Positions 1 through 11,982 of a stretch of 64,000 nt of DNA are shown piece after piece; within the stretch, counting starts at the first letter, position 1; each line of letters opens with the position of its first letter. The position numbers were made by a program, and so were the translations under genes. Below the pieces are notes generated by a model. That model was not told the origin of the DNA. It made no database searches and saw only the letters and a program-made list of their open reading frames with translations. The DNA comes from Anthoceros angustus (taxonomy: Eukaryota; Streptophyta; Anthocerotopsida; Anthocerotales; Anthocerotaceae). The stretch covers positions 420,376 to 484,375 of the forward strand of contig MU008193.1 of NCBI GenBank assembly GCA_010909165.1, given 5' to 3'.

Positions 1-218
1 TTAGATGTTGTAATTGCTTTTGCAATTGGGATGTTGTAGATGGACAAAGTCGTAAAGCGCGTTGTACCCACACCGAGACGCTCAAACTTAGATGTTGTAA
101 TTCCTTTTGCAATTGGGATGTTGTAAAACAGTCGTTGTAAAGCGCGTTGCCACACCGAGACGCCTCAAACTTAGATGTTGTAATTCCTTTTGCAATTGGG
201 ATGTTGTAAATGGTTTTG
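1..218. repeat. Subterminal tandem repeat, 83-87 bp unit, about 2.5 copies
   Basis: Copies start at 1, 88 and 171 with TTAGATGTTGTAATT. Each carries GCAATTGGGATGTTGTA, and the two full copies also carry CACACCGAGACG. They lie inside the CACTA end and probably serve as its subterminal binding array (inference). Confidence 0.8.
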
Positions 219-228
219 TAAATGGCAC

Positions 229-372
229 CACGTCATCACATGGTGATGTGGCAATGAGGGCCATGTCATCAAATTATGCCACGTCATCACCTGATGATGT
301 GGCAATGAAGGGCCATGTGGCAACAACATGCCATGTCATCACTTGGTGATGTGGCGGTGATGTGGCGCCACA
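229..372. repeat. Dyad-rich GTCATCAC/GTGATGTGGC repeats
   Basis: Several short inverted repeats are built from GCCACGTCATCAC and GTGATGTGGC, for example around 283-305 and 330-372. They sit within the CACTA terminal segment and could form hairpins. No coding sequence is seen. Confidence 0.55.
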
Positions 373-521
373 TCACCACTTTAATGACATGGCACCGAAC
401 CGCCATGTCGCAATTTTACAACGCCATGAAGCCTCGGTTTACAACGGCGTTGGCGCCTGCTTTACAACGCCACGCTGTAACACCTTGCTAAAACCGCTAA
501 AACCCTCATTTTCTTGTAGTG

Positions 522-2920
522 TTTCTGTGCATGCGTTCAGCCTTCCTTCCCCTGCAATTTTTTGCCTCCCTCTCGAGGCAACCAAGTCCTTGCCTTTGTC
601 CCTCATGGCGGTATCGTGCACTCCTGTCCGTACAAATGGAAGGCCTGAGCTTTGAAACATATGAGCCATCCATGGCGTCCATGGACGCAATTCCGAAACA
701 TGACTTGCGCGCGCGCGCCGCTTCCTGCAATCATATCCCTTGTACATTGACTTCCGGCAGCCTACCATCGGGTACAGCGTAACCAATGTGCATTGGAGGC
801 ATTTAGTGTTCGATGTACTAGCTACTGACGATTATTCGTTTCATATACGGGTTCAAGCATGCTTTGGTGCTCACTTAAGTGAGGAACGGACGAAACACTC
901 TTAATTTGTCCTCTCTATGTTCATATAAATATATGTAATTCATTTCATTCCGGATGTATCTAATTTTTACTTTTATAGCATGTGAGTTTTTGTATTTAAT
1001 ATATAAAAATATATAGATTATTAAAATATCTATTTCACATAAACAAATGTTGAGTTCACTCGACGGGTTTGTCCACGACACAAAGTTCATTTAGCCACAA
1101 TGATGAACTGCCATGGCCATGGTATGGAATTTGAATTGGATTATTTACCTAGTGGATCGGGTTGCGTCCACCGCTCAACTCATTAACAAGTCAACCTCAA
1201 AACCGCCAAGGCCGAGGAAATCGGTGGTTGGGGACTCACGCTCCAAGAAAGGTCGGTGACATGAGCGACTTGTGCACTTGTCATTTGTCCGATGTGGAGA
1301 AGGAGTAGGAACTTGTGGGTGATGACACCAAGAACTGGCGTGTTCTCCGCACGTCACACTATGTTGCAACCAAAAAAGATTCACCGATCCGCCACGGAGG
1401 AGGAGATGCCAGTTTCGGGCGTACGGATGGATGTTGATGCTAGTGCACCCGTGGATGATGAGTCACCGATCCGGTGGTTGATGCGGTATGCTAGGTTTGC
1501 TACAGGATATTGGCGTTACGCTTCGCCGACCGCGTGTAACGCCGTTCAAGCTTGCGCCGGGTGATGTCGGTGGTAACTGCAAGTATGCGGGCGTGGAGGT
1601 AATGCCATCGTGCCATTCGTGTATCGTGGGGCCTTGTTAATGGGTGCTTGTGTCGCTCTTAACTCAAGCCTTTTGGTAAAGTGCAGAGTCATGAGGGCGC
1701 GTATAGCATGCCGATGATGGTATTGTGGCATGGCCGTTCACCAGAAGCCAAGCATGGGCTGAACAGAAGGCTGAGGGAAAAGGCCCAAACAATCGACATC
1801 TGCAAACATCCGGTTGGTGCGGGTTATCGAGGAGGAAGATGAACAACAAGGGCTAGATGCTCGCGAGGAGGGAGACATGAGGGTGGTGGCTGTGCAAACG
1901 GTCATCAGTAACGTCCAAAGTGGAGATTGAGCAATGGGCGCCTGTGGGGAGTCGAGAGTGCTCTCCGTGCGAAACAACGAGTAGCTCGCCAACTTGGGCA
2001 ACATTTTTGTCCCTCACCTGTACACATCATCATGCGAAGGACATCTTGGCACTTTTGGCCACTTGCCATTGCTAAAGGAGTACCGTCAGATATTGCATGA
2101 CTACAAAGGATAGCCACCTTGCAGCCTTGATATTGAAGAATGTGAAGGATGCATGTACACGCCTAAAGGATGTGCAATTTGGAGACCACCCGAGGCCGTG
2201 AACACACTATTCAACATCATTCGGCGGAGGACATCCATGGAAGCCATCCGGTGTCCTCCCTCGGCAGATAGGAGTCGAGGAGGCCCTATATCACTAAACT
2301 CTCTCGGCAAGGGCATGAACGTGGTGAATTGTGGTCATGGTGTGGTGTAGAAGACACGGAATGACATTGTTTGTGGTATGTCAAGGAGATTGTGCGCCTG
2401 GGAGCTTGCTTCGCCCCTCATCAAACACAAAGGACACAAAACGGTTGAGAACGGCTCCAAAGACGTTTACTGCATATACCTTCCTCGATATGTCTCGTTG
2501 ATCTTTCATTCTTCCGGTTTTATCTGCGTAGTTGTGGTGGACATGTTGTTTGTGATGTGGTGATTGGTGACAGTCCGGCTATTGGTGATGTTTGAGTGAT
2601 GTCTCGCGTAGCTGGATCGTTATTGTTTTCCTCCGCTCAAAGTTTTTATGAGAATTCGTTGTTCGATGTTTGCTTTCATGTCCGTGAGGCATTCAAGGAA
2701 GATTTAATGCATGCTTGGTGCAAACGCCGCTGATGGTCTCACACAAGGGTGATGTACATGGTGGTTGCTATTTATATGATGTACCGACATTGATGTGCCA
2801 TTGTGGATGTCTGGTGCCATTGACTTATTGTGGTCTTCCCATGTGCTCACCACCGCTCGGATGGCCACTGCTCGAGACCACAAGATTGGTCTCAGGGCCT
2901 CTTGCCACATTGTGTCACCC
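522..2920. other. No recognisable gene; degraded intergenic sequence
   Basis: Only short ORFs occur in all frames, with no motif I can name. 890-1,090 is AT-rich. I see no TIRs, LTRs or RNA genes. Confidence 0.5.
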
Positions 2921-2924
2921 ATGG

Positions 2925-3160
2925 TGACCACAAGTAGTGCGGTCACATGGTTGGTGGACTCATTGGCCACAATTGTGGCCCGGCGACGCCACGGGCAACC
3001 TGGTGACCACAAGTTCCCATTCCTTATGGTCACATGGTTGTTTGACTGGGCACATGGTTGCTTGACCGTGGTCACAAGGTTGCTTCACCGGTGGTCACAT
3101 GGTTGCTTGACTTGGTGGTCACATGGTCGCTTCACTCGGTTGCACATGTGTGGCCGAGTT
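2925..3160. repeat. Short imperfect direct repeats GGTCACATGGTTGCTTGAC
   Basis: Around 3,030-3,130 the motif GGTCACATGGTTGCTTGAC recurs three to four times with small changes (CGTGGTCACAAGGTTGCTTCAC, GGTGGTCACATGGTTGCTTGAC). A looser GTCACATGGTTG-type motif occurs upstream. It is a decayed minisatellite with no gene in it. Confidence 0.5.
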
Positions 3161-3845
3161 GTCACCCTCACGTCCCTTTGTCCATGCCAAGGATGATTTA
3201 GATTGAGCAACCTCTTTTGGATGAGCATGTGGCTTCCCGGTCATGTACACTTGGTCACGTTCTTTGCCACGGGCCTTTGCCAAGTTTTTGGGTCATCCGT
3301 AACTTGGGCATGTGTCCACTTGTCTTGCCTTTTGGTACCTTAAGCTTGTTGGCTCGGACACATAGGGTTGTGTATACATTCACCATTCATCTGATTCACG
3401 ATGCTGTGCGACGGAATTCTACCTTCGCTCATCATGAACACCACGATATTCAAGTAGGCCGACATTCGAGAAATTGAAGCCCTTCTATGTGAAGAGCCTA
3501 CAAGAGCGCAATCTATGCTTGTAGGTACCATGTTGAGATGGCATTCCTAAAGGATGCTTTCAATGGCCTTAGGGAACGGTTTCTGTGGTTCACCCCGTGG
3601 CCACCGTGAATGCTCTTGCCTTGTTTGTAATCCTCCTTTAGGGTCATCGGATCTTGCATGTAATCGCTTCCTCCGCTTGCCGTCTGAGGGTGCTTTGTGA
3701 GCGTGTCCTTTGTGCAAAGGAACCAGATGTCGATTGGCATGCTCTTGCATGCTTGCAAGGAACTTGTTCGGTGGTGTTAGTACACTTGCCTTTTGTCCAT
3801 CGGAGGTAGATGCAACTATCCAACCCGACTGTTCTCAAGTGGCGA

Positions 3846-5335
3846 TGTTTTCGCACCAAGTTGTTGGCAAAGATTCAGATGGCCATGATAAAAATCGCAT
3901 CAAGTTAGTCTTCATGGAAACACACCCATCAGAGTTTGTGGAGCACCTGAAGATCAAGCTGAAGGAGTTTGTGCTCCATGATTTTGTTCAGCGCTGGCAA
4001 GGGATAGAGTTCAGACAGTGCCTAGAATGGTTTACCCAAGATGTTGTAGTATCTGTGATGGACTTTTCGCAGAACTATGCTTTTGGCGTGCAGAACGAAA
4101 TCCAATCTATGCACTGGCAAAACGACCAGGTATCCATTCTGGTTCTCGTGTTTTACAGGCGCAATGGCCCTCTTGATGCAGAAGACCCTTCATCAACCAT
4201 AGAGAAGTATTACCATTTTTATATTAGTGACGATATGGTTCATGACACTCTTTTGTGCAACATTGTTTGCATCAATGGCCGGATGCAGATTCGGATTCCC
4301 ACTACCTCGGAACAGTGGGCCGACAAGCCAATTCAACATGTCGCACAACTGCTACTTCATTGCTCGGTATCCAAGCCTCACGAGGGTGTGTAACATGCTT
4401 TGGTCATATTTTGGTAGTGGGCACGTAAGGAGAACATGACTTGTGGTGCAATCCTGAAGCGAGCTCTTCGTGCAGCCGAGTCCTCTCCAACAGCTGGTTG
4501 GCTGCAGAATGCTCAAGATGTGGTGGAGTACCTTTGCAACAACATCTCAGGTGGCGCATCAACCTCCTATGCATCTGGAGAACATGGCGTGCATAGGAGT
4601 TTTTGGCTGATAGGGAAAAATGAGGTGAACAGGAGGAACAAGCATGCATGTGACCCCATTCCAGGCTCAAAGTTGATGCATAGCCTGTATGGTTGCAATG
4701 TGGATGACCCTACGCAGTTGAGGATGCGAGCTTGGCATGCTTTTGTCGAGTGCCTTGAGAGCAACCATGCCGATTGTCCCACGGTCCCTCACCGGATATT
4801 GGAAGCGTTACGATCGGACCTCATGCATACAGGTTGCTAATTATTGCATGCACCAACCAGCAGCAATGGTGGAGGGTCTCACGCATTGGCCGATCGTGAA
4901 GATGAGGATGTTGTTGACGTGTCTCACGGCTGATATATTGGAAGTTGGCGACAATTTCCTTGTGTTTGCAGACCGCAAGGCGAAGGCGGGACTTCTACCT
5001 CCGCTGCGGAAGCAAAGCACAAGGTGAGAGTGTCCACACCGCCTACATACAAACTACCAACTGGGAGGAGGTGGTGGTTGGTCATTACTACCATGTAAGG
5101 ACGTGGCGGGTTTGTCTACTTGCCCTTGGATCTCCATGATTGCATCTTACCGAATTTGTCCAAGCATGCAAGTTTGACATGGCACCACCGAGAAGAAGCT
5201 GGAATCGACACACCTCAAGCACAACTTGTTGTGACTACACAGTGGAAGAGAGCTCGTGATTCAGTATCAACCCTTAGTGTTTTGGACGAATCATACATTC
5301 CACCGGGTCCTTTGTACTTCTCATCTACCACATGC
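3846..5335 (+). pseudogene. Broken gene of an uncharacterised, possibly DDE-like, plant protein family
   Basis: Coding potential runs through at least three frames. 3,846-4,290 carries FVQRWQ, then DVVVSVMDFSQNYAFGVQNE and YHFYISDDMVHDT. 4,300-4,440 (shifted frame) carries YFIARYPSL and WSYFGSGH. 4,436-4,840 carries GAILKRALRAAE, AQDVVEYLCNN and NRRNKHACDPIPGSK. 4,920-5,335 (further shifts) carries DILEVGDNF and NWEEVVVGHYYHVR. In intact relatives as I remember them, a VVDFAENY block is followed by a WSDGCAGQFK block and a GTGHGKG..DGAGA block. That spacing of acidic residues suggests an RNase H/DDE-like fold, which is inference. Here the SDG block reads in two frames at once (frameshift near 4,290), so the gene is dead. 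The start was not determined, and no introns are evident. Family membership is fairly secure; function is unknown. Confidence 0.6.
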
Positions 5336-5339
5336 TAAT

Positions 5340-7860
5340 TTAATGCAGTACACATGATGTCTTCGGCAAATGGATTCCGGTGAGCACTAGGCATTCCCAC
5401 ACACGGACAGAAAAGACAATTCATTGATCACGCTTTCCCCGATGTGCGGGTCATTACTAAGTCTTGACATCTAATGATACGGCCAAGTCATACCCTTCCT
5501 GTGGCCCTTTGCACACGCTGCCCGTAACTCGTGACAACATAAGGCTGGCCACCCACCTCTATCACCTTTTCATTCCCGCACCCGGCCTCCGCCTCGCCTC
5601 GCCTGACATGGAGGCGCCGACACTAGCATTCCTTGTTCTTGAGGCCCTGTGGTGCTTGAGGGTGGTTTGCATAATGGTATGGAGGTGGAGGCCCACCGAG
5701 CGCCAGCTTGGCCATTTTTGAATCCCCTTTTGAAGCGTCTGCAAGTTCTTGCGCATGGAACGTGCTCGCACGGGCGGTATCGGCTTGGGATGCACAAGCT
5801 CGGATGGCGCCATACCGTAACCGGGCAGCGACTTCATCCATACCATGCCAAGGAGATCCGAATGCACTCAACGGCCACCGTGTTTGAACACCTGTGGACG
5901 ACTCTGACGGAGAAGGTGGCTCACATCGATCGAGGCAACGCCTATTGAAGATGGAGCCCTTCATTGGCACAAATGTACACAAATCGAATGATGTTTGATG
6001 ATTAGGAGGAGGTGCGCCCTCACTTGTGCACTTACCAAATGTTCCATTCTCTTAGGGGCATCATGTGTGCAATCAGTAATCAATTCACCGTAGGAAATGG
6101 ATTCAAGGTTTGACTCCTAGCTTGGCGCCATGGCACCGTGGCCTCCGCCATTTCGACAATTCGCTAGAGGTGTCTCCATAGACCCAATGGCGCAAGCCCG
6201 GATGCTTTGGGTTTGGGGTGTCTCCATAGACGACGCAAGCCCGGCCGCTTTGGCTTTGAGGTGTCTACATAGACACGACGCACCGCTCCCGGACGATTTG
6301 GCATAAGCGCCTTGTGTCGTGAACGCCATACCCACCCATTTTGGTGTTCTCGCCCGCCTATGTCGCCCATATAAAGGAGTGTGATAAGACAAAATAAAAT
6401 CTCTACAAACACATCGGCATGCACATGTGCAGCATGCCTTTGCAATCTTATATGTCAATGATCACTTACACAAAGTCGAACTTAACTGTGTCCACGCATG
6501 CAACAAGCCACCATCCAAGATATTGGAGAGCTTGTCTGGTAGCAAGTCTCCTCCACAATAGGTCCCGCCAAGGAGCCAAACACATAGCAACTCGCAATGA
6601 GCAAGGCATTGAACAAAGAAAGCACCCCACCAAAGAAAGACATGGAGGTCCACCGCAGAAGTGCACAAGACATAGAAAATGAAAGAGGCTCACCAATGTT
6701 CTAATTCACCTAGCATCCCGGCCACCGCCTGTGTACTTCAAAGCCAATATAGCATCGAGTTCTTGGGCTCCTTCACACGGCGGCCACGGATCCAACGGAT
6801 TTTGCACGCCACACCATGTCACGTTGCATCATTGTTGGGACACCACGATCACCACTGCCTAGCAATTGGTACATGCTCTCCGTGCATCACTTCATAGTAC
6901 ATGCCCTCACAACTATGTCCCCCATGTCAAACTTCACATCCCCAAGCGAGTCAACATAATCCGCTTGTAACACTTCAGTCCGACAAGGCTTTCAACAAAT
7001 AGAATGAGACACGCCTGCATTGCCATGTGGAGTACCATGAAAGTGTCTCCAAGACCTAAATTGTAGCTCCATCCGCGACATCATCCGGACGTTCAAACGC
7101 TCCACCGCTCGAATCTTCCTGGCCGCCTTGTCCTCGTGACTTGCCACCTTTCCGCTTGAGGCCCCGCCTCGCCTCCGCTTTCCCTTTGCTTTCCGCCTAG
7201 TTTGCCGCTGCTCCTCCGCCTCACCCAACTCCCTCGAGGCTGCTCGCACGATGACTGAGTTGATCCGTGGCCTGGCCGCAGTGACCCCGAGGTGTTCGTA
7301 TGACCACTTCACACTCAACCGCTGTGGCCATTTCATCCGTGCTAGGGGCCACTTCATCATGTGTGGCTGTTCACCAAAGAATCGCCATTCCGGATAGCTG
7401 ACAAACCCTCATCCATGCACCGAGGGCCATTGGGTGCACCACATTGTCCTCCGTGACATTCGTCGTGAGGGCCTTGCACATCCATCGCGAGGGTCGCAAC
7501 AACATGTACAATAGCCACTGCTCACTTTGCAATGGCACTTCGCACTAGGACCCTCCATTACAGCCTTTAGGATTCGGACTTTCTACCACGGAGTTCCCAC
7601 CGCGACTGTGACTTGGGGCACACTGCCCCTTCGCGCCTTCGAGTTGAATGGCCTTAACCACTCCTCTAAAGGAGGAAGCCTTGGGCAACTCACCCACCTC
7701 CTCCAGTGCCAATTAACAAAGATGTTGGTGCTCCATCTGCACAGCCTTCCACCGGTTCTGCTACGGGGTCAAAGCAAAGTACCGGGTCACACTATTGCGC
7801 AGCGGACATCATCTTGACTACAATTGGCCCTCTGCTTCTTGGCACAACCAGTCCGGCTTT
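5340..7860. other. No recognisable gene
   Basis: Only short ORFs are present, on both strands, without nameable domains. A small tandem repeat at 6,160-6,300 is listed separately. 7,100-7,250 is rich in CCGCCTCG-type sequence. Confidence 0.45.
6160..6300. repeat. Imperfect tandem repeat, about 50-60 bp unit, three copies
   Basis: GTGTCTCCATAGAC (6,170 and 6,219) and GTGTCTACATAGAC (6,261) are each followed by a GCAAGCCCGG or GCACCGCTCCCGG stretch and GCTTTGG or GATTTGG. No function is apparent. Confidence 0.55.
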
Positions 7861-7871
7861 GAAGCACATAA

Positions 7872-8192
7872 TTGCATCACCAGAAGGTTGCACCGGTATG
7901 GAGGCGAAGTGATGGCCGCATTGTCCGAGGTGGGGTTTTAAACATGAGTGTCCCCAAGAGTGGGAACAATGGAGACATTGGGGAAGGCGACTATACGTAC
8001 CTAGGAGAAACCACAACAATTGTGGCATGTGATGCGTGGTACGAACTTGAGCATAAAACACAACTTTTGGCGCACTCAGAGAGTCTTGGAGAAGTTTTAG
8101 CTGCCTGGGAAGATGGCTCAATTCCAGCACCCACATACCCTATACCATCTTTCAAACGGTCTTCCAATTGCTTGAAGTCATTCAGAGCTTGA
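7872..8192 (+). CDS. Unrecognised ORF, 106 residues
   Basis: The open frame carries blocks such as GDYTYLGETTTIVACDAWYE that look more protein-like than random, but I recognise no family. It lies about 90 bp upstream of another open frame on the same strand. Both could be exons or frameshifted parts of one degraded gene. The first in-frame start codon is not convincing, so the start is uncertain. Confidence 0.25.
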   Translation: MHHQKVAPVWRRSDGRIVRGGVLNMSVPKSGNNGDIGEGDYTYLGETTTIVACDAWYELEHKTQLLAHSESLGEVLAAWEDGSIPAPTYPIPSFKRSSNCLKSFRA

Positions 8193-8279
8193 TGGTACTG
8201 TCCACTCTAGCTCCCGGGTCTAGCCGCGGTTCCAATTTAACGTGCACTCGTAAAGGCCACCCTTTGGCTTTCAGCCATT

Positions 8280-8987
8280 GTGGAGGAACTTACCTACTAC
8301 TCTAGGCGTATGACATGGAGTGGAATGCAAAAAGACAGCATCATGGAAGCTATGCCCACATGGGAGGAAAACAAAATCGTTGCATGCAAACCACCGCGGA
8401 TACACAAGACATTTACATGGTACATCTTAGAACAACAACAAGAACATCAAGGTTTCACAGTGCGAGCACTAACCTCCCACACATGTAACAAAGGGTTATT
8501 TGAAGAGGCCCATTTGGCCATCGCGAAGGAGCAGAACCCATTGTGGCACAGCCGCTTCTTCAACGACAGTTATACAATCGGCAAAGGTTTCCATGGTACT
8601 CATGGACTACACTACACCTTTGATCTAGCACCTCATGCTTTTTTCGGAGGGCTAGAAGGGCACTTTCGGTTACCACTTGCGCTTGCTCTTTCACACGAGC
8701 AAGAGATCCTCGGCCCGTACTCAAATCGCCCAAAGACGTTAATAAGTAGTGGTCAATCAGACATTGTTGGGCAAGAGGTGATCTCCGCACAATTACAAAC
8801 CGTGGTCGAGATGACGCCTGACACGAGCAATCACAAAGTCGAAACAGCCAACCGAGTCATTCAACTTATTTTGCTCGCAAACGCCTTTGCAGACAATGCC
8901 TCCTCTTCTCGGGCTTGTGCAAGGAGCAATGCAAGCTCCCCTTCACTTTTGTGGCCACGTCGCTTGCCAAGCATGGTCCGGAAATAA
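8280..8987 (+). CDS. Unrecognised ORF, 235 residues
   Basis: This is one of the longest open frames in the left third of the window. It has mixed composition, including KTFTWYILEQQQEHQGF near residue 43, no transmembrane stretch, and no zinc finger or repeat I can see. The start is not ATG-anchored with confidence (TTG or GTG-type first codon), so it may be an internal exon or a remnant. No function is proposed. Confidence 0.3.
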   Translation: MEELTYYSRRMTWSGMQKDSIMEAMPTWEENKIVACKPPRIHKTFTWYILEQQQEHQGFTVRALTSHTCNKGLFEEAHLAIAKEQNPLWHSRFFNDSYTIGKGFHGTHGLHYTFDLAPHAFFGGLEGHFRLPLALALSHEQEILGPYSNRPKTLISSGQSDIVGQEVISAQLQTVVEMTPDTSNHKVETANRVIQLILLANAFADNASSSRACARSNASSPSLLWPRRLPSMVRK

Positions 8988-9859
8988 GGAACCCATTAGA
9001 ATGTACAAATTGTTCACCAAGTTCAACCGGATCAATGTCCACATGGTAAAGTGATCACCACGTCATCGTGACCAACCGGGTCAACGAACCAAACGATCGT
9101 CCGATATGGGTAATTGGTGGCCTAGTGACCAAGAAAAGGGAGGTGTGCAAGTAGCACAACTCCGCCATTGTGGATATATTTTCACACATGGACGATGGGG
9201 CAACCGCCACAAGTGAGACTCATGAAGAAACATTGAACACAAAACACACAAGTGCGTACATGAACACACAAAAGCGATATGACTAATGGTCCTCTAATAC
9301 AAGGGTACCAAACGACTTAGACCTAGGCATGGACAACAACCGTGACTGTGCACCCTTCAATGCCTCGGGTCACCAAGGAGAACTAACTCGACGGATCCGC
9401 TTACCACGCCTTCGTGGCAAAAAACCAAGGATGGAAACTTGGAGCAGATGAAAAACGGCTTCGGAGGCATCGCAAGATCCCATCTATTGAAAACCAAAAC
9501 CAATAGCATCCGTGTTTCACAACATATGTAGAGCCAGTATATACCAAAACTCTTAAGTGACCGAACCCTTCACCGCCTACCTCCAAAGAACCTTCTAGAA
9601 GAACAGATGGCAACAGCACGAGTACACCATAACAAAGATCCACGGTACAACCAAAGATCAAGACTTAGACCTTAGCACCATCATACAAGATGAGCGAGTT
9701 GCACCCGCACCAACCACTAACACCCCACCGATTTATGCAGCCGCGAGATGAAGTGGGATAAGAGCTCGAGGAAATCGATCCAAGCAACGTTAGACAACTA
9801 GCACCCCTTGCAGCCACCACCTATGCTTAAATTCGGTAGCCACACATGGGCATACGCAT

Positions 9860-10620
9860 GCACCAAGCCCTTACAGATCCGACCGTAGAACTGGAAGATG
9901 ACGACGATCAGAAAACGCCGGAATGCTTAGCGCACAGATCCGTTGTTACCAAAGAACCGCAACAACCCATATCACCAAGACCCATACATCCAGGAAATCG
10001 ACCGATGCCCGCAGAAATCTATTCAACCTCCTCATCCACCACTAGGTTAGCACCAAATCACGAATTAGCTTAAATCCAACATCCACGGTGCGAAGATTAC
10101 CACGCACCACCAACACCACAGATAACAAGCTAGAACGCTAGAATAAACAGCAGGACATCATGGAAAGAGGTGAGCCCCGTCAAGATGGGGCACAAGAGCA
10201 ACGAAAACAACGGCCCGGCCCCGCCAAGTAATCACACACTGAAACCATGCCGGCCTGGAGAGAGCGCAAAAGAAGCGCAGATCACCAAGCCCTCATACCA
10301 CGAATGATTAGAACACTAGAATAAGAAGGTGGGCATCAGCCTCAAAATAGGAAAGCACTGTCCCAGATGGGCGGCATAAGAGGAACCAAAACAGCAGGCC
10401 ACGGCCCCAGCCAAGCACACGAAATCACACCGTTCGGCGAACACAAGTTGGCCTCTAGCGGGAGAGCAGTGCGCAAAAAGAAGCGCTCACCAGCACCCAC
10501 ATTACAAGCAACCCATACCACCAGCACCCATACATCAGCAGGAAATCACTAGCACCCCCATCCTTCAGCCAATATATCCAGCATCCTGCATCCACAACTA
10601 GGTTAGCACCACCGCCAGTG
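9860..10620. repeat. Imperfect repeated blocks, no gene
   Basis: Blocks recur with changes. CCCATACATC..AGGAAATC occurs at about 9,983 and 10,527, a CACNACTAGGTTAGCACCA block near 10,040 and 10,595, and AAGAAGCGC..TCACCA near 10,270 and 10,475. The pattern suggests old local duplications. The surroundings (9,000-11,100) hold no recognisable gene. Confidence 0.45.
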
Positions 10621-11619
10621 CCCCAACATCAGAACGTCCACCCATGTCGAGTCCCGATACCCGCCCATGTTGTAAAGTGGCAACACCTCACGCAGTGAAG
10701 ACGAACCTTTGCCGAGATGTCTCTAAAGTCTTCCGCCGCAGCTTTGCTCATTGGAATGTAAGCTCGCCGGCCACCAAATGCGGCCTCCACTCGCCGACTC
10801 CTGCTCCACCTCGTGATCACTGGAATAGAAGAGGCTTTAGAAGCCTTAGGAGGTGAGACAATGGAGGAAGCGAACGGCCCGGCCTGTGACCTCGCCACAG
10901 GCTGTGAGCGGCCCTATGGAGAGAGCCGCAATCGCTCCTCCTTGTCCTCCTCGACGCCATTTCTTCAACTTCCACTCTTCTCAATCCATCTTTCTCCATC
11001 CAGTGTTCTTCCCCGCCTCCTTTGCCTCCTTCGCCTCCTTCTTCGCCTCGTCTTCAAAGGAAGGCTGCCCAGCTCACATTTGCAGTTCTTCTCTACCAAA
11101 AGTCCCAAGGCCATGGACTGGGCACCACCTGTGAGTTGCACCTACTTGGGCTTTCCATAGATGTGGTATACTAGATCGTCTACGTGCCTCCACTCCTGAG
11201 CTGAGAGTGTGTCTGTGCCTTGCCATACAAAGCCTATGTTCTCGTTTCGTACCTTGCCAAAGGCATCAGACAACACGTCCGGCCCTCCCAATCTCTCCTT
11301 CAAACCCATCAAAAACTTGTCGTTTCGAACGTCCAAGCCTTTCTCGCGGAGCTTCCCATCACCATCGTGCCAATTCCATACCTTTGCCCAAGGTAGGAGT
11401 ATCTCGATCGATGCGGGCAGCCCGATCTTGCATGCCTTGGCCCGCCCAAATTGCGAGCTTCCTTAAACGATGAGTGCTCCCTAGGAGCCATGGCAAGAAG
11501 CAGGCGGCTCAAGCGGACGGGCGAGGAGGAGGAGGAGGAAGGAGAAGCGAGGATCGGAGGAAGGGAGAGGTGGGACGATCAATGTCCGAAACGGGCATTT
11601 GTCAACGGTAAAGTGATTT

Positions 11620-11770
11620 AGACTTACCTAAAGTTAAGTTTTATGGTTAAAGTAAAAAGTAGAAAGTTAAAGTAGAGCATACTAATAATAATAATAAATA
11701 TATATACTATAAGGTAAGTATGATAAATATATAAAAGTAATTGGTTCAAAATTCATATTCACACCATTCA
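11620..11770. other. AT-rich stretch between GC-richer blocks
   Basis: This is a sudden A/T-rich stretch (TAATAATAATAATAAATATATATAC) beside the 3' end of the minus-strand CACTA transposase remnant. No TIR was found here. It may mark where the element is truncated or interrupted (inference). Confidence 0.4.
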
Positions 11771-11982
11771 TACTCTAGCACAAGATAGCCAAATGTACTT
11801 TGCCATATGGCACAAAAGTGTGGCACCAAAGCATGCTTGCACCCATACCGCGGAAGATGAATATGGCTGGCAAGCCCCGCATATGATGCAGTTCGGCAAA
11901 TCCGTCACTTGCCCGACATCATCCCTAGCCCAACTGCGATCATTCCTATCTGCCTCAAACCATGGGTTCCTATCCTCCATCC

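Larger units (their letters stand above)
1..521. mobile_element. Terminal segment of a CACTA (En/Spm) transposon
   Basis: The segment ends at 521 with CATTTTCTTGTAGTG, whose reverse complement CACTACAAGAAAATG is the classic CACTA-superfamily terminus. Inward of the terminus are subterminal repeats (TTTACAACG, GTTGTAAAGCGCGTTG), as expected for transposase-binding arrays. No coding sequence is visible, and the rest of the element lies off the left edge of the window. The 3-bp target duplication cannot be tested because the other end is missing. This terminus differs from that of the two CACTA copies further right (CCCTACTAG...), so it is a separate family. Confidence 0.8.
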
